64,000 nucleotides of DNA, taken from Leucobacter salsicius M1-8 (GTDB lineage: Bacteria; Actinomycetota; Actinomycetes; Actinomycetales; Microbacteriaceae). This document shows positions 16,843-26,575 of this stretch, one piece after another; positions within the stretch are counted from its first letter, which is position 1; every line of letters starts with the position of its first letter. The DNA lies in the NCBI RefSeq assembly GCF_000350525.1, contig NZ_AOCN01000015.1:339534-403533 (forward strand), read 5' to 3'. A model generated the notes under the pieces. That model had not been told where the DNA came from, did no database searches, and saw only the letters and a list, made by a program, of their open reading frames with translations. A program made the translations under genes and the position numbers.

Positions 16843-18558
16843 ATGCTGACGCGAGGCGCCTTAGGTGGGCGGCATCAAGGCCATGATCCGGATCATTCTC
16901 ACGCGCCCGCAGTGGGTGAGCCGAAAGTCAGTGCCGCGCGAGAATCGCGCCGTTACACCGAGGTCGAGGCGTCGCAGCACCGCCCGCCCGCCGGGGCGCT
17001 GCCTGAGCCCGTCGAGAACGGGGCGGCCGCGGGGCGCCGCGATCCACTTGAATACCGCATCGACCTCGAGCGGATTCGATTCTCGTCATACTTCGCTCGA
17101 CTGTCGGACGTGACGCAGGTGATGCCGCAGTCGGGCGTGGGGCCCGTGATGCACAACCGGCTCACGCACTCGCTTAAGGTCAGCGCGGTAGCCCGGGTCA
17201 TCGCCTCAAATCTGGCGGGGCACGAGGCCGCGCACGTCGCGTTCACGCGAGGAGAGGCGGCGGCTGACGACGAAACCGGCGCGATGATTGCGCGCCTCGG
17301 CGGCTGCGACACGATCGTGGCACAGGCCGCGGCGCACGCGCACGACCTCGGCCACCCGCCGTTTGGGCACCTGGGGGAGCGGGTGCTCGACCGCGTGGCT
17401 CGCGAGCAGCTCGGGCTCGCGGAGGGGTTTGAGGGCAACGCCCAGAGCTTTCGCATTCTCACCAAGCTCGACACATTGGGCCGCCAGTTTCCGGGTCTCA
17501 ACCTCACGGCGGCGAGCCGGGCCGCGACCCTCAAGTACCCGTGGACGCGGGGCGAGTGGGCCGCCCCCGCCAACGGCCTCGCGGCAGATGCGCACCCCGT
17601 GCCCGCCTCTGAACGCCCCCGAGGGGTGGGCGGAGACGCGCTGAACGGCGCCGAGAAGTTCTCGGCCTACGCGCTCGAGGCCGACGAGATGGACGAAGTG
17701 CTGGCCGCTTTTCCCCGCATCGCGCGCGGCATGCAGACCGTTGAGTGCGCGGTCATGGACCTCGCCGACGACATCGCCTACGCCGTGCACGACCTCGACG
17801 ACTTCACCCGGGCCGGTGTGCTGCAGCAGGCCGCTGTCGCCGGCGAACTGCGGGCCTGGCTGGCTGGATCGCGTGAGCTCGCCGAGGAACACCGCGGCGA
17901 ACTCGCGGCGAGCTGGCGCACGCCGGGCCACGCGCTCGAGCTGCTGTGGCGGCGCCTGAGCGAGAAGGATGGCTGGATCGCAGACCGCGGGGCCTTTTCA
18001 GCCGCGGTGCTGCGGGTACGCGATGAGCTGGGTGAGGGGCTGCTCGCGGTGCCCTACGACGGCGGCATCGATTCAGAGCGCGCGGTGTCTGAATTCACGC
18101 GACGTTGGATCGATCACCTGCGCACCTCCATCGTCGTCGAAGAGCAGCCGCACGTGCGCAGCGGGCCCGTGCGGCTCAACCAGCAGGCCTGGCACGAGGT
18201 CGCCGTGCTCAAGTTCGTGCACGCCCACTTCGTGCTCGAGCGGCCCGAGCTCGCCCAGCCGCAGCGTGGCATGGCACGCATCGTGAGCCAGCTCACGCTC
18301 GGCTTCGACGACTGGCTCGCCGACCCCGACGACGCGGGCCGCGCGCCCCGCCGCCTCACCGAATGGGTGGCCGAGTCAACTGAGGCGACGTTTGCGCTTC
18401 GTCAGGCGCGGCCCGAGCTGCTGCTGGGGGACACGAGCGACGCGGGGCTGTGGCGGCAGGGGCGTGCACGCGCGATTCTCGACTACGTGGCCTCGCTGAG
18501 CGACCAGCAGGCGGTAGCCGCACACCGCAGCATGCTGGGCGGCGAAATCACGGGGTAG
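16843..18558 (+). CDS. dgt: Deoxyguanosinetriphosphate triphosphohydrolase (dGTPase)
   Basis: HD-domain enzyme that cleaves dGTP to deoxyguanosine and triphosphate and helps balance the dNTP pool. Metal-binding residues are visible: His109 in NRLTHSLK, His167-Asp168 in AHAHDLGHPPFGH, and a later Asp in VMDLADDIAYAVHDLDDF. The length suits the actinobacterial long form. The N-terminal 65 residues are low-complexity and His-rich, so the true start is uncertain; I used the ATG at 16843, with a TTG at 16831 as an alternative. Confidence 0.88.
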   Translation: MLTRGALGGRHQGHDPDHSHAPAVGEPKVSAARESRRYTEVEASQHRPPAGALPEPVENGAAAGRRDPLEYRIDLERIRFSSYFARLSDVTQVMPQSGVGPVMHNRLTHSLKVSAVARVIASNLAGHEAAHVAFTRGEAAADDETGAMIARLGGCDTIVAQAAAHAHDLGHPPFGHLGERVLDRVAREQLGLAEGFEGNAQSFRILTKLDTLGRQFPGLNLTAASRAATLKYPWTRGEWAAPANGLAADAHPVPASERPRGVGGDALNGAEKFSAYALEADEMDEVLAAFPRIARGMQTVECAVMDLADDIAYAVHDLDDFTRAGVLQQAAVAGELRAWLAGSRELAEEHRGELAASWRTPGHALELLWRRLSEKDGWIADRGAFSAAVLRVRDELGEGLLAVPYDGGIDSERAVSEFTRRWIDHLRTSIVVEEQPHVRSGPVRLNQQAWHEVAVLKFVHAHFVLERPELAQPQRGMARIVSQLTLGFDDWLADPDDAGRAPRRLTEWVAESTEATFALRQARPELLLGDTSDAGLWRQGRARAILDYVASLSDQQAVAAHRSMLGGEITG

Positions 18559-18588
18559 GCATCGGCCCGCTGCGCTACCGTAGAACAC

Positions 18589-19224
18589 GTGAGTGAAGAA
18601 CAGACAGCAGCAGGCCTCATCGCAGAACTGATCGAAGTGGGCCGCGACGCCGTGAACCGCGGCCTCGTGCTCGCCAGCGCGGGCAACCTCTCGGTGCGCA
18701 TCAGCGAAACTGAGTTTGCAGTGTCGGGCAGCGGCACCTGGCTGGACCAGCTCACGCAGGACGACTTCGCGGTCCTTTCGCTGGATCCCGCGGAGACCGG
18801 GGCCATTCGGGACGGCGGCGCCAAGCCCTCGAGCGAGTGGAAACTGCACCACCGCGCGTACCTCGCCCGCCCCGACATCACGTGCGTGCTGCATCTGCAC
18901 CCGCGCACCGCGGTCGTCATGGCGAGTCTCGACAAGCCTGTGCGGCTGCTCACGCTCGACCATGCCTACTACGTCGGCTCGATCGGGGTCACGCCGTTTT
19001 ATCACAACGGCACCGACGAGCTCGCAGATACCGCAGCCGAGGCACTGCGCGAACACAACTGCGTCATCATGCAGCACCATGGCTGCTCGGTCGTCGCCGA
19101 CTCGGTGAGCATGGCCTACCGTCGCGCGCTCAACCTCGAGGACGCCGCGCAGGCCACCGCGCTCGCGCTGCAGCTGGGCGACACCGACACGGTGTTCCCC
19201 GCGGGCGACGCAACGCACGCGTAA
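18589..19224 (+). CDS. Class II aldolase/adducin family protein
   Basis: Zinc-dependent aldolase or epimerase of the fuculose-phosphate aldolase family, 211 residues. Metal ligands are His102 and His104 (LHLHP) and His163/164 (QHHG), with the catalytic-type glutamate in SSEWKLHH (Glu83). The NxS motif AGNLSVR and GSGT loop match sugar-phosphate binding. Exact substrate unknown. GTG start; 30 bp downstream of dgt on the same strand, possibly cotranscribed. Confidence 0.82.
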   Translation: MSEEQTAAGLIAELIEVGRDAVNRGLVLASAGNLSVRISETEFAVSGSGTWLDQLTQDDFAVLSLDPAETGAIRDGGAKPSSEWKLHHRAYLARPDITCVLHLHPRTAVVMASLDKPVRLLTLDHAYYVGSIGVTPFYHNGTDELADTAAEALREHNCVIMQHHGCSVVADSVSMAYRRALNLEDAAQATALALQLGDTDTVFPAGDATHA

Positions 19225-19235
19225 TCGGGCCCGGG

Positions 19236-19934
19236 CTATGGCTGCACGGGGAATTCTTGATCCGGATCCCACGGCCGCGCCCAGCCCAGCTCATCGAACA
19301 GGGTCGCGAGCAGGATCCCGGTAAACCCCCACACGATGTGGCCCCCCAGCCGGGGCGCGAGCCTGAACGCGTCACCCCGGTGCGTGATCGCGGGCCCGGT
19401 GGCCGACTTACGCCTGAGCACCGACGTGCCGCGGGCCGCCGGGGCCAGCAGCTCGGCAACGGGCGCGCGAAACACATCGACTGACTCGGTGCGATCTGCG
19501 GACACTTCGCTGGGCGCGTGCCACCAGCCCACGACCGGGGTGACGCGGTTGTTGCTCACCGGCAGGTGGATCTCGGGTAGCTCGCCGAGCACCTCGACAC
19601 CCGTCGGGTCGAGCCCGGTTTCCTCCTGCGCCTCGCGCAGCGCGGTCGCCGCAGAGTCGGCATCACCGGGCTCCCACCCTCCGCCGGGAAATGCGATCTG
19701 GCCGGCGTGGTGACGCATGCCGGTCGCACGCCGGGTGAGCAGCACGTCGAGTTCGGGCGCGACCGTGTACGGGGCGTGGGCGGGAACCTGATCGAGCGCA
19801 CCGAACAGTATGAGCACCGCCGATCGACGTAGCGGGCGGTCGGCGAGCGGACCCTGGGGCTGAAAGTCGAGCGTCACGCCGCGAGCCATGAGCGCGCGCA
19901 GGTCGCGCAGCGCATCACCGGGAGTGGGGCTCAT
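19236..19934 (-). CDS. Nudix hydrolase, CoA pyrophosphatase-like
   Basis: Probably hydrolyses coenzyme A or acyl-CoA to phosphopantetheine and 3',5'-ADP. It has the CoA-type signature LLTRRATGMRHHAGQIAFPGG directly ahead of the Nudix box GGGWEPGDADSAATALREAQEETGL (shown here in two parts: GGGWEPGDADSAATA then LREAQEETGL). I chose the ATG at 19934, giving 232 residues; the open frame continues to 20036 through the 20-bp tandem repeat and is unlikely to be coding there. Confidence 0.85.
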   Translation of the reverse strand: MSPTPGDALRDLRALMARGVTLDFQPQGPLADRPLRRSAVLILFGALDQVPAHAPYTVAPELDVLLTRRATGMRHHAGQIAFPGGGWEPGDADSAATALREAQEETGLDPTGVEVLGELPEIHLPVSNNRVTPVVGWWHAPSEVSADRTESVDVFRAPVAELLAPAARGTSVLRRKSATGPAITHRGDAFRLAPRLGGHIVWGFTGILLATLFDELGWARPWDPDQEFPVQP

Positions 19935-19960
19935 GCGGTTCAGCCTAGCGCGGGCGCAGC

Positions 19961-20020
19961 GACGTAGCCCAGATACGCCTGACGTGGCCCGGATGCGCCT
20001 GACGTGGCCCGGATGCGCCG
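19961..20020. repeat. Three tandem copies of a 20-bp repeat
   Basis: Units at 19961-19980, 19981-20000 and 20001-20020. The last two differ only at the final base (T/G); the first differs at a few positions. The unit begins GACGTGGCCC. The array sits between the Nudix gene start and a terminator hairpin. Confidence 0.75.
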
Positions 20021-20069
20021 AAGGCCTGCGCTGCACGACTTGAACTCAAGCGAAGCAGCGCAGGCCTTC
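20020..20069. terminator. Intrinsic terminator downstream of the acyl-CoA carboxylase genes
   Basis: Perfect 15-bp stem, 20020-20034 with 20055-20069, separated by 20 nt. It follows accE on the minus strand and precedes the Nudix promoter region. Confidence 0.65.
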
Positions 20070-20092
20070 AGTGAAGGACGCCTGGGGGTGGG

Positions 20093-20398
20093 CTACCCCT
20101 CGATCAGCAGGTCGCTGATGCCGTCGGGCACCCGCTGCGACCGAGCCCACGGCTCGCGCTCGCGGCGTTCGCGACGCTTCACGCGCTCGGTCTCCTCGGT
20201 GCGCACCTGGGTGAGCACCGAGATCACGGCCGCGCGCTCGGCGTCGGACACCTGCTTCGTGACGAAGCGAATGTCGTCGCCCGTGATCGTGTCGTCGGGC
20301 TCGCCGATCTCCTCCCGACGTGCCGCATCGCGTGCGGTCGCGTCGGGAGGCAGCAGGTCGGCTGGGGCCGGATCCGGAATCAAATTCTCGTCAGTCAT
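20093..20398 (-). CDS. accE: Acyl-CoA carboxylase epsilon subunit
   Basis: Small regulatory subunit (101 residues) of actinobacterial acyl-CoA carboxylase complexes. It has the usual pattern of an acidic disordered N-terminus, a core helix-strand region (DDIRFVTKQVSDAERAAVISVLTQV, in two parts DDIRFVTKQV and SDAERAAVISVLTQV), a basic linker and a C-terminal W-containing tail. It lies 15 bp after the beta subunit gene on the same strand, which is the standard order, so the two should act in one complex. The biotinylated alpha subunit is not in the window. Confidence 0.85.
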   Translation of the reverse strand: MTDENLIPDPAPADLLPPDATARDAARREEIGEPDDTITGDDIRFVTKQVSDAERAAVISVLTQVRTEETERVKRRERREREPWARSQRVPDGISDLLIEG

Positions 20399-20413
20399 GG
20401 TGCGCTCCCTGCC

Positions 20414-22006
20414 TTACAGCGGGATGTTGCCGTGCTTCTTAGCGGGCAGCTCCATGCGCTTACCGCGGAGGCCGCGCAGCGCCTTGATGACCGCGAGGCG
20501 GGTGCCCGCGGGCTCGAGCACGTTGTCGAGCTCGCCGCGCTCGGCAGCGAGGAACGGGCTCGTGACGTCGGCCGTGTACTTGGCGGTCAGCTCGGCACGC
20601 AGCGCCTCGACGTCCTGGCCAGCGTCTGCCGCGGCCTTGAGTTCCTTGCGGTACAGGATGTTGACGGCGCCCGAGCCGCCCATGACGGCGATCTCGGCGG
20701 TGGGCCACGCGATGTTGAAGTCGGCACCCATCTGCTTCGAGCCCATGACGATGTATGCCCCGCCGTACGCCTTGCGCGTGATGATGGTCACGAGCGGCAC
20801 GGTGGCCTCTGCGTATGCGTAGAGCAGCTTTGCGCCGCGGCGAATGACACCCTGGAGCTCCTGGTCGGTGCCGGGCAGGTAGCCGGGCACGTCGACGAGG
20901 GTGAGGATGGGGATCGAGAACGCGTCGCAGAAGCGCACGAATCGTGCCGCCTTCTCGCTCGCGTCGATGTTGAGCGTGCCCGCCATTTGGTTGGGCTGGT
21001 TCGCGACGATGCCGACGGTGCGGCCCTCGACGCGGCCGAAACCGATGAGCATGTTGGGGGCGAACAGTGGCTGCACCTCGAGGAAGTCGCTGCCGTCGAG
21101 GATCGCCTCGATGACCGTCTTCATGTCGTAGGGCTGGTTGGGGCTGTCGGGGATCACCGAGTTGAGCTTGCGGTCGAGATCGGTGATCTCGAGTGCGGTG
21201 TCGGTGTCGTAGACGGGGGTCTCTGCCAGGTTGTTGTCGGGCAGGTAACCGATCAGCGCGCGGGCGTAATCGAGCGCGTCGTGCTCGTCGCTCGCCAGGT
21301 AGTGGGAGACGCCGCTCTTCTGGTTGTGCGTGAGCGCGCCGCCGAGTTCCTCGAAGCCGACGTCCTCGCCCGTAACGGTCTTGATGACGTCGGGGCCGGT
21401 GACGAACATGTGGCTCGTCTTGTCGACCATGATGACGAAGTCGGTGAGGGCGGGGGAGTACACCGCGCCGCCGGCCGAGGGGCCCATGATGATCGAGATC
21501 TGGGGGATCACGCCCGAGCACATGGTGTTGAGTTTGAAGATGCGGGCGTACTGGCTCAATGCCACGACGCCTTCCTGGATGCGAGCTCCGCCCGAGTCGA
21601 GGATGCCGAGGCAGGGGGCGCCGGTCTTGAGCGCGAACTCCATGGCCTTGACGATCTTCTCGCCGGCGACCTCGCCGAGCGAGCCGCCGAACGTAGTGAA
21701 GTCCTGCGAGTACACGACGACCTGGCGGCCGTGGACCGTGCCGGCACCCGTGACGACCGAGTCGCCGAACGGACGCGAGTTCTCCATGCCGAAGCCGTGG
21801 GTGCGGTGCTTCACGTACTTGTCGAACTCGACGAACGAGCCCGGGTCAAGCAGGGCAGTGATGCGCTCGCGGGCGGTCATCTTGCCGCGGGCGTGCTGCT
21901 TAGCGGCCGCAGCGGTGTCGCGATCGCCCACTGCCTCCTGGTACTTCTGGCGGTGGTCGGCGATGCGACCTGCGGTCGTAGCGAGGTCGTTATTGTCTCC
22001 AGTCAC
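20414..22006 (-). CDS. accD: Acyl-CoA carboxylase beta subunit (carboxyltransferase, propionyl/acetyl-CoA type)
   Basis: Transfers carboxyl from carboxybiotin to an acyl-CoA, making methylmalonyl- or malonyl-CoA for lipid synthesis or propionate use. About 530 residues, the normal length of AccD/PccB. The N-terminal carboxyltransferase domain has GKMTARERI and the oxyanion [12 protein letters not shown] glycine pair; the second domain has [11 protein letters not shown] and [11 protein letters not shown] preferred the GTG at 22006 (MTGDNND) over the ATG at 22036. Operon with accE; biotin ligase is divergent next door. Confidence 0.92.
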   Translation of the reverse strand: MTGDNNDLATTAGRIADHRQKYQEAVGDRDTAAAAKQHARGKMTARERITALLDPGSFVEFDKYVKHRTHGFGMENSRPFGDSVVTGAGTVHGRQVVVYSQDFTTFGGSLGEVAGEKIVKAMEFALKTGAPCLGILDSGGARIQEGVVALSQYARIFKLNTMCSGVIPQISIIMGPSAGGAVYSPALTDFVIMVDKTSHMFVTGPDVIKTVTGEDVGFEELGGALTHNQKSGVSHYLASDEHDALDYARALIGYLPDNNLAETPVYDTDTALEITDLDRKLNSVIPDSPNQPYDMKTVIEAILDGSDFLEVQPLFAPNMLIGFGRVEGRTVGIVANQPNQMAGTLNIDASEKAARFVRFCDAFSIPILTLVDVPGYLPGTDQELQGVIRRGAKLLYAYAEATVPLVTIITRKAYGGAYIVMGSKQMGADFNIAWPTAEIAVMGGSGAVNILYRKELKAAADAGQDVEALRAELTAKYTADVTSPFLAAERGELDNVLEPAGTRLAVIKALRGLRGKRMELPAKKHGNIPL

Positions 22007-22288
22007 GCATGCCAGCCTAGCGCGGGGTACATGCACATGGCCTCAGATAATCAACAACGGAATCGCGGATCCTTGGTCGATACCCTACGGCTCTCGTGGT
22101 TTAGTGCTTTGCTTGCGGGAGTTTCGCGAACTAAGTGTCACGTGTGGCTGTTTTGTGCGGTGTGCGCAATCGAGTTGTCGGAAATGGTGGGTTCGCGGCC
22201 GGAACGCCACAACTTCTGCCAAATGGAATCGGGCGGCCCGTGGCACCGAATACGAGCCGAAAGCGTCAACGCAGAGTAGCCTCAGAGC

Positions 22289-23230
22289 GTGGAACTCAAG
22301 CGAACGCGCGAACTACTGCCCGAAGTCATGTGGCGCGAGGCGTCGGCCTCGACCAACGCCGAGCTGCGGGACCTGGTTCAGCGCGGAGTCGAGGCCGACG
22401 CGCCGGTTCCGCACGGAGCCCTGCTGGCAACCGCGAACCAGACTGAGGGGCGCGGCAGGCTCGACCGCAGCTGGCTCACACCCCCGGGCACGGCGCTTGC
22501 TGTCTCCGTGCTCGTGAGGGGGTTCGGAACAACGCTGAGCGGCGTGCGCGCGGCTACCGCTGACGTACCCGACTGGGGCGAGCTCGGGCCGGCCTGGCTG
22601 CCGCTCATCGCTGGGTCGGCCGTACAGGGCGCGCTGCAACCCTTCTTTACCGCTGCCTGCGATGGAGAGACCGACGGCTATGACGATGAACTCGTCGGGT
22701 TCGAGCAGCGCGAGGTGCTGCGCGTGGGCGTGAAATGGCCCAACGACGTGCACGTGCGCGACGAAGACGATGCGATCGCCGGCCGCCCGGGCAAGAAGCT
22801 CTGCGGTATTTTGTGCGAGCTGCTGCCCGACGGGAGCGCGATCGTCGGTATGGGTATCAACGTGCTGATTCCCGAGTGGGAGCTCCCGACCGACCGTGCG
22901 ACCTCGCTGCTCGCTGCGGGGGCGGCCGTCGGCGAGGCGGAGAGCTTTGCAGACGCGGCCGGGGCGGAACTCGCTGACCGACTGCTCGCCGGAGTTGCCA
23001 GCGAACTGATGAAGCTCGCCGAGCTCGCGGGCACGCACCCGAGCGCCGCCCGCAATCGCGTGCTGCGCAACTCGCTCACGATCGGCACCGAGGTGCGCGT
23101 GCACCTGCCCGGGGGCGGGATCGTCGATGGCCGGGCCCGTGCGCTCGCCGCCGACGGTTCGCTCGTAGTCGATCTGCCGACCGGCGGCGAGCTCACAGTG
23201 AGCGCGGGCGACGTCGAGCACCTGCGGTAA
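22289..23230 (+). CDS. birA: Biotin--[acetyl-CoA-carboxylase] ligase
   Basis: Activates biotin to biotinyl-AMP and attaches it to the carboxylase biotin domain. 313 residues, without an N-terminal DNA-binding domain, so it is a pure ligase and not a repressor. Visible motifs: biotin-binding GRGRLDRSW, KWPNDV and KKLCGILCE, then a C-terminal SH3-like domain. GTG start. Being divergent from the acyl-CoA carboxylase beta/epsilon genes fits its role, since it supplies the cofactor for that enzyme. Confidence 0.92.
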   Translation: MELKRTRELLPEVMWREASASTNAELRDLVQRGVEADAPVPHGALLATANQTEGRGRLDRSWLTPPGTALAVSVLVRGFGTTLSGVRAATADVPDWGELGPAWLPLIAGSAVQGALQPFFTAACDGETDGYDDELVGFEQREVLRVGVKWPNDVHVRDEDDAIAGRPGKKLCGILCELLPDGSAIVGMGINVLIPEWELPTDRATSLLAAGAAVGEAESFADAAGAELADRLLAGVASELMKLAELAGTHPSAARNRVLRNSLTIGTEVRVHLPGGGIVDGRARALAADGSLVVDLPTGGELTVSAGDVEHLR

Positions 23231-23232
23231 AG

Positions 23233-23262
23233 CGGGAGCGCCCGCGGCTGCTGGCGCTCCCG
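23233..23262. terminator. Intrinsic terminator between birA and permease gene
   Basis: Perfect 10-bp GC-rich stem, 23233-23242 with 23253-23262, between two convergent genes. Confidence 0.65.
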
Positions 23263-23270
23263 GCTACCTG

Positions 23271-24689
23271 TTATCCGCGGCCTCCGTGCAGCGGGTAGTC
23301 CTCACCCATCTGATCGATCTGCTCGGTCGTCGGGTCGGCCTCCGAGAAGTCCATCTTGGGGACGGGACGCTTGAACCCGCCCGTCACAATTGCGATGATC
23401 ACGACGCCGACCGCGAGCCAAATACCGCCTACGATCCAGGTGGTGGCCTGAAGCGAAGTCCACAGCCAAATAGTAAGGGCGAAGCCGATCAGCGGTGCGA
23501 CGAGCTTGGTGAGCACGAGGCGTGCGGTGAGCGCTTCGCGCCGGCCGCCGCGGGGGAAGACGTAGGTACGAATCACCGACAGGTTCACCATGGCGAATGC
23601 CGCGAGTGCGCCGAAGCTGATCATAAAGGCGACAACGTCGAGCGACAGGAACAGCGCCGACAGCGCGAAGAATGACACGACACACGCCGCGACGATGGGG
23701 GTGCCGAAGCGGTGGTGCAAGCGTGCGAGCGGGCGCGGCAACATGCCGTCGCGGCCCATGGCGTAGAGGATGCGTGAGACCGACACCTGGCCGGTCATGC
23801 CCGAGCCGAAGGCACCGACCACGTACACGGCCACAAAGAACGCGGTGAACACGTCGCCGCCGATGTTGTCCATGATGGTGACGCCCGCGGCTTCGATCTC
23901 CACGTCGCTGAGCGTTGACCAGTCGGGCGAGAACGCGGCGGCACCGGCCCACGAGACCAGAATGAAGAAGAGTCCGCCCACGAGGGTGGACAGCACGATC
24001 GCGCGGGGGATGTCCTTGCGCGGGTTCTTTGCCTCTTCGGACAGTGTCGACACTGCGTCAAAGCCGAGGAACGACAGCGCGAGGATCGCGGCACCCGAAG
24101 CGATGGCGCCGATGCCGCCCTCACCGAATGTGAAGGGCTCGATAAGGCTCACCGACGCGTCGCCGCCAAAGGCGCTCTTGAACGCGAGGACCATGAACAC
24201 CACCACGAGCACGACCGAGAGCGCGATGATCGCGAAGTTCACCTTGTTGACGAGGTTGATTCCCAGGATATTGAACATCAGCACGAGCAGTAGTGCGGCG
24301 AGCGTGAACACCCACACGGGCACGGCGGGGAACTGAGTGTTGAGGTAGATGCCGATGAGCATGAAGTTGATCATCGGAATAAAGAGGTAATCGAGCAGCA
24401 TGACCCAGCCGGTCAAAAAGCCCGCCGCGCCGCCGAATGACTGCTGCGTGTAGGTGTAGGCGGACCCGGCGACCGGGTAGCGTCGCACCATCGCACCGTA
24501 GGAGGCCGCGGTGAACAGCATCGCCACGACGGCAACGACGTACGCTGCCGGTAGGTGTCCATCGGTGACCTGGTTTACGATGCCGTACGTCGTGAAGACC
24601 GTGATGACGGTCATGTACGTGACACCGAACAGGGTCAGTCCGACGAGGCCGAGGGACCGCTTGAGGTGGGGGCTAGCTGAATCGCTCAA
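23271..24689 (-). CDS. APC-family permease, PuuP-like (copy 1)
   Basis: Inner-membrane amino acid/polyamine importer of 472 residues with about 12 membrane helices. It resembles E. coli putrescine importer PuuP along its length: TYGIVNQVTDGHLPAAYV, PVAGSAYTYTQQSFGG, LLDYLFIPMINF, SFLGFDAVSTLSEE and ISFGALAAFAMVNLSV. It is a close paralog of the permease at 26.6 kb. The upstream region carries the 11-bp palindrome at 24778-24788 that also lies in front of the other permease. The transported compound is unknown; a polyamine, amine or amino acid is most likely. Confidence 0.87.
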   Translation of the reverse strand: MSDSASPHLKRSLGLVGLTLFGVTYMTVITVFTTYGIVNQVTDGHLPAAYVVAVVAMLFTAASYGAMVRRYPVAGSAYTYTQQSFGGAAGFLTGWVMLLDYLFIPMINFMLIGIYLNTQFPAVPVWVFTLAALLLVLMFNILGINLVNKVNFAIIALSVVLVVVFMVLAFKSAFGGDASVSLIEPFTFGEGGIGAIASGAAILALSFLGFDAVSTLSEEAKNPRKDIPRAIVLSTLVGGLFFILVSWAGAAAFSPDWSTLSDVEIEAAGVTIMDNIGGDVFTAFFVAVYVVGAFGSGMTGQVSVSRILYAMGRDGMLPRPLARLHHRFGTPIVAACVVSFFALSALFLSLDVVAFMISFGALAAFAMVNLSVIRTYVFPRGGRREALTARLVLTKLVAPLIGFALTIWLWTSLQATTWIVGGIWLAVGVVIIAIVTGGFKRPVPKMDFSEADPTTEQIDQMGEDYPLHGGRG

Positions 24690-24777
24690 AGTATCTCCTT
24701 CGATGCTGGTGCACGGTGGTCACTCCAATTGTGACCCACCCGCGATATGCAGCCTAGCGCGGAATTGGAGCATTAAT

Positions 24778-24788
24778 GAACATTGTTC
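24778..24788. promoter_or_regulatory. Putative TetR operator, copy 1
   Basis: Near-palindrome GAACATTGTTC, 89 bp upstream of permease copy 1. It is the exact reverse complement of the site at 28060-28070 in front of permease copy 2 and the TetR gene. Flanking A/T bases are also similar (TTAAT and TTCTT sides). Confidence 0.5.
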
Positions 24789-24832
24789 TTCTTCGTGGCG
24801 TGTGCGGGGCAATGTCCTTGCTGACTAGAAAC

Positions 24833-24892
24833 GGAAAAGCCACTAATTCCGGATCGCGGAGCGCGATTTCTTCCGGAGTTAGTGGCCTTTCC
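24833..24892. terminator. Intrinsic terminator downstream of the amidohydrolase gene
   Basis: 21-bp stem (24833-24853 with 24872-24892) with two wobble positions, flanked by A and T runs. It lies downstream of the amidohydrolase on the minus strand and upstream of permease copy 1, so those two genes have separate transcripts. Confidence 0.75.
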
Positions 24893-24916
24893 GACGCTGG
24901 TGCTGGGGCGCGAGCC

Positions 24917-26521
24917 CTAGAACGTGCGCTGACCCGCGAGCCAGGTGCCACGCACCTCGATGGCGGGAATCTGCTCGGGTGTGGTGGTGAGCGGGTTCGC
25001 CGACAGCTGCACGAGGTCAGCCACGCGACCCAGCTCGAGGGAGCCGCGGTCGGGGGCGAGCGCCTGGCGGGCGATGCCCGTCGTGTAGGCCGAGTAGGCG
25101 GTGGCCGGTGACACGCACTCGTCGGGCAGCCAGGTCGGGTCTGACGGGTCGGTGACGTCGCGGCGCGCAATGGCGGTAGCGAGCGCGGGCCGCCAGTCCT
25201 TAGTGGTGACAGGCCAATCGCTGCCGAAGGATACGGTTGCGCCCGAGCGGGCGACCGAACCAATGAGGTACTGCCACGACTCACGGTCGTGTCCGATGTG
25301 GGGAATCGTGAGCGCGCGCATCACCGCGTCGCACTGGGCCCAGTACGGCTCAAAATTGGCGATCACGTCGAGCTTCGCGAAGCGCTCAATGTCCTCGGGG
25401 GCGAGCATCGCGACGTGGGCGACCACGTGAGCGCGCACGTGATCCGGAGCAGCGTTGCGAGCCGACTCAAGCGCGTCGAGCGCGATGCGTACTGCGCGAT
25501 CGCCGATCGCGTGCAGGTGCAGCTGGAAGCCTGCGGCATCGAGCGCGGTGACGGCTGCGATGAGCTCGTCCTCGGTCCAGTTGGGGAGCCCGCGGTCCTC
25601 GGGCGTATCGCTGTAGGGGTCGGTGAGCGCGGCCGTGTGGTTCTCGATCACGCCGTCGACGAAGAACTTGATCGTCTCGGCGGTGACGAGCGGGTGGCCA
25701 AGCGTGCGAAACTCCTGGCGCACGTCTGAAAACTCGACGAGCTGCTCTCGCCAGGTCGCAGGATCGGCCCGCAGCGCGAGGTTGACGCGCGTGTGCAACC
25801 GGTTCGCGGCGGCCGCGGCACGGTACACCTCAATATCGGCGGCGTCGACCCAGGCGTCCTGTACCCAGGTCGTGCCCTGCGCGGCGTAGGCGAGCGTGGC
25901 CTCCTCGAGGGCTCGAACGCGATCCTCGAGCGAAAACGGCGGCACGATGGTGGCGAAGAAGTCATTCGCGGCGGCCTCCTGCAGCGTGCCGAGCGGGGTG
26001 TCGTCTTCGCGGCGCAGAATACGGCCGAGCGCGGGATCGGGCGTCTCGGCCGTGATGCCAGCTGCCTTGAGTGCCGCGGTGTTGACCCAGGCCGTGTGGT
26101 AATCCCAGGCCCGCAGAATGGTGGGGGTGTCACCCGTGACCTCGTCGAGCCAGCGGGCATCGAAGCGGCCGCCGGGCGCGAAGGTTGCATCGTAGCTTGC
26201 GCCGACGATCCATTCTGCCTCGGGGTTTTCGGCCTTCCATTTCGCGACCGCGGCGAGAATGCCGTCGAGGTCCTTCGCCTCGCGCACCGCGGGGCCCTGG
26301 GCCTCGAGGCCGCCAAGTACTGGGTGCGCGTGGCCCTCGCCGAGGGCGGGGGCGAGGGTGTCGCCCGCAAGATTGACGACGACTGCGCCGCTATCGCTCG
26401 CGAGTGCACGGGCGTCATCGCCGTGGGCGACAACGCGGCCGTCCTGTGCTGCGAGCGCGTCGGTGCGAGCGCCGTCGGTCGAGATGACGACGTCGCCATC
26501 GATGAAAACTGTGAGGGTCAT
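24917..26521 (-). CDS. Amidohydrolase, YtcJ-like
   Basis: Metal-dependent amidohydrolase of 534 residues (Amidohydro_3 type). The first metal-binding HxH is in GEGHAHP (His64, His66), with later ligands in FQLHLHAIGDRAV and the catalytic aspartate in FGSDWPVTT. Relatives include N-substituted formamide deformylases and enzymes of unknown substrate. No signal peptide. It lies between two PuuP-like permeases and near a TetR gene, suggesting it breaks down the compound those permeases import, perhaps an N-acyl amine or amide. Confidence 0.82.
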   Translation of the reverse strand: MTLTVFIDGDVVISTDGARTDALAAQDGRVVAHGDDARALASDSGAVVVNLAGDTLAPALGEGHAHPVLGGLEAQGPAVREAKDLDGILAAVAKWKAENPEAEWIVGASYDATFAPGGRFDARWLDEVTGDTPTILRAWDYHTAWVNTAALKAAGITAETPDPALGRILRREDDTPLGTLQEAAANDFFATIVPPFSLEDRVRALEEATLAYAAQGTTWVQDAWVDAADIEVYRAAAAANRLHTRVNLALRADPATWREQLVEFSDVRQEFRTLGHPLVTAETIKFFVDGVIENHTAALTDPYSDTPEDRGLPNWTEDELIAAVTALDAAGFQLHLHAIGDRAVRIALDALESARNAAPDHVRAHVVAHVAMLAPEDIERFAKLDVIANFEPYWAQCDAVMRALTIPHIGHDRESWQYLIGSVARSGATVSFGSDWPVTTKDWRPALATAIARRDVTDPSDPTWLPDECVSPATAYSAYTTGIARQALAPDRGSLELGRVADLVQLSANPLTTTPEQIPAIEVRGTWLAGQRTF

Positions 26522-26575
26522 GATTGATTCCTTAACGCTCGGTGCGGCAGTGAGACGGGTGAGAAGGAGCGCGGG

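Noticed and set aside
19935..20036. Longer Nudix start
   Set aside because: The extension is made of the 20-bp tandem repeat and low-complexity Arg-rich sequence.
20432..22279. Long open frame of 615 codons on the plus strand
   Set aside because: It lies antisense to the acyl-CoA carboxylase beta gene and has no recognisable domains; high-GC codon bias opens such frames.
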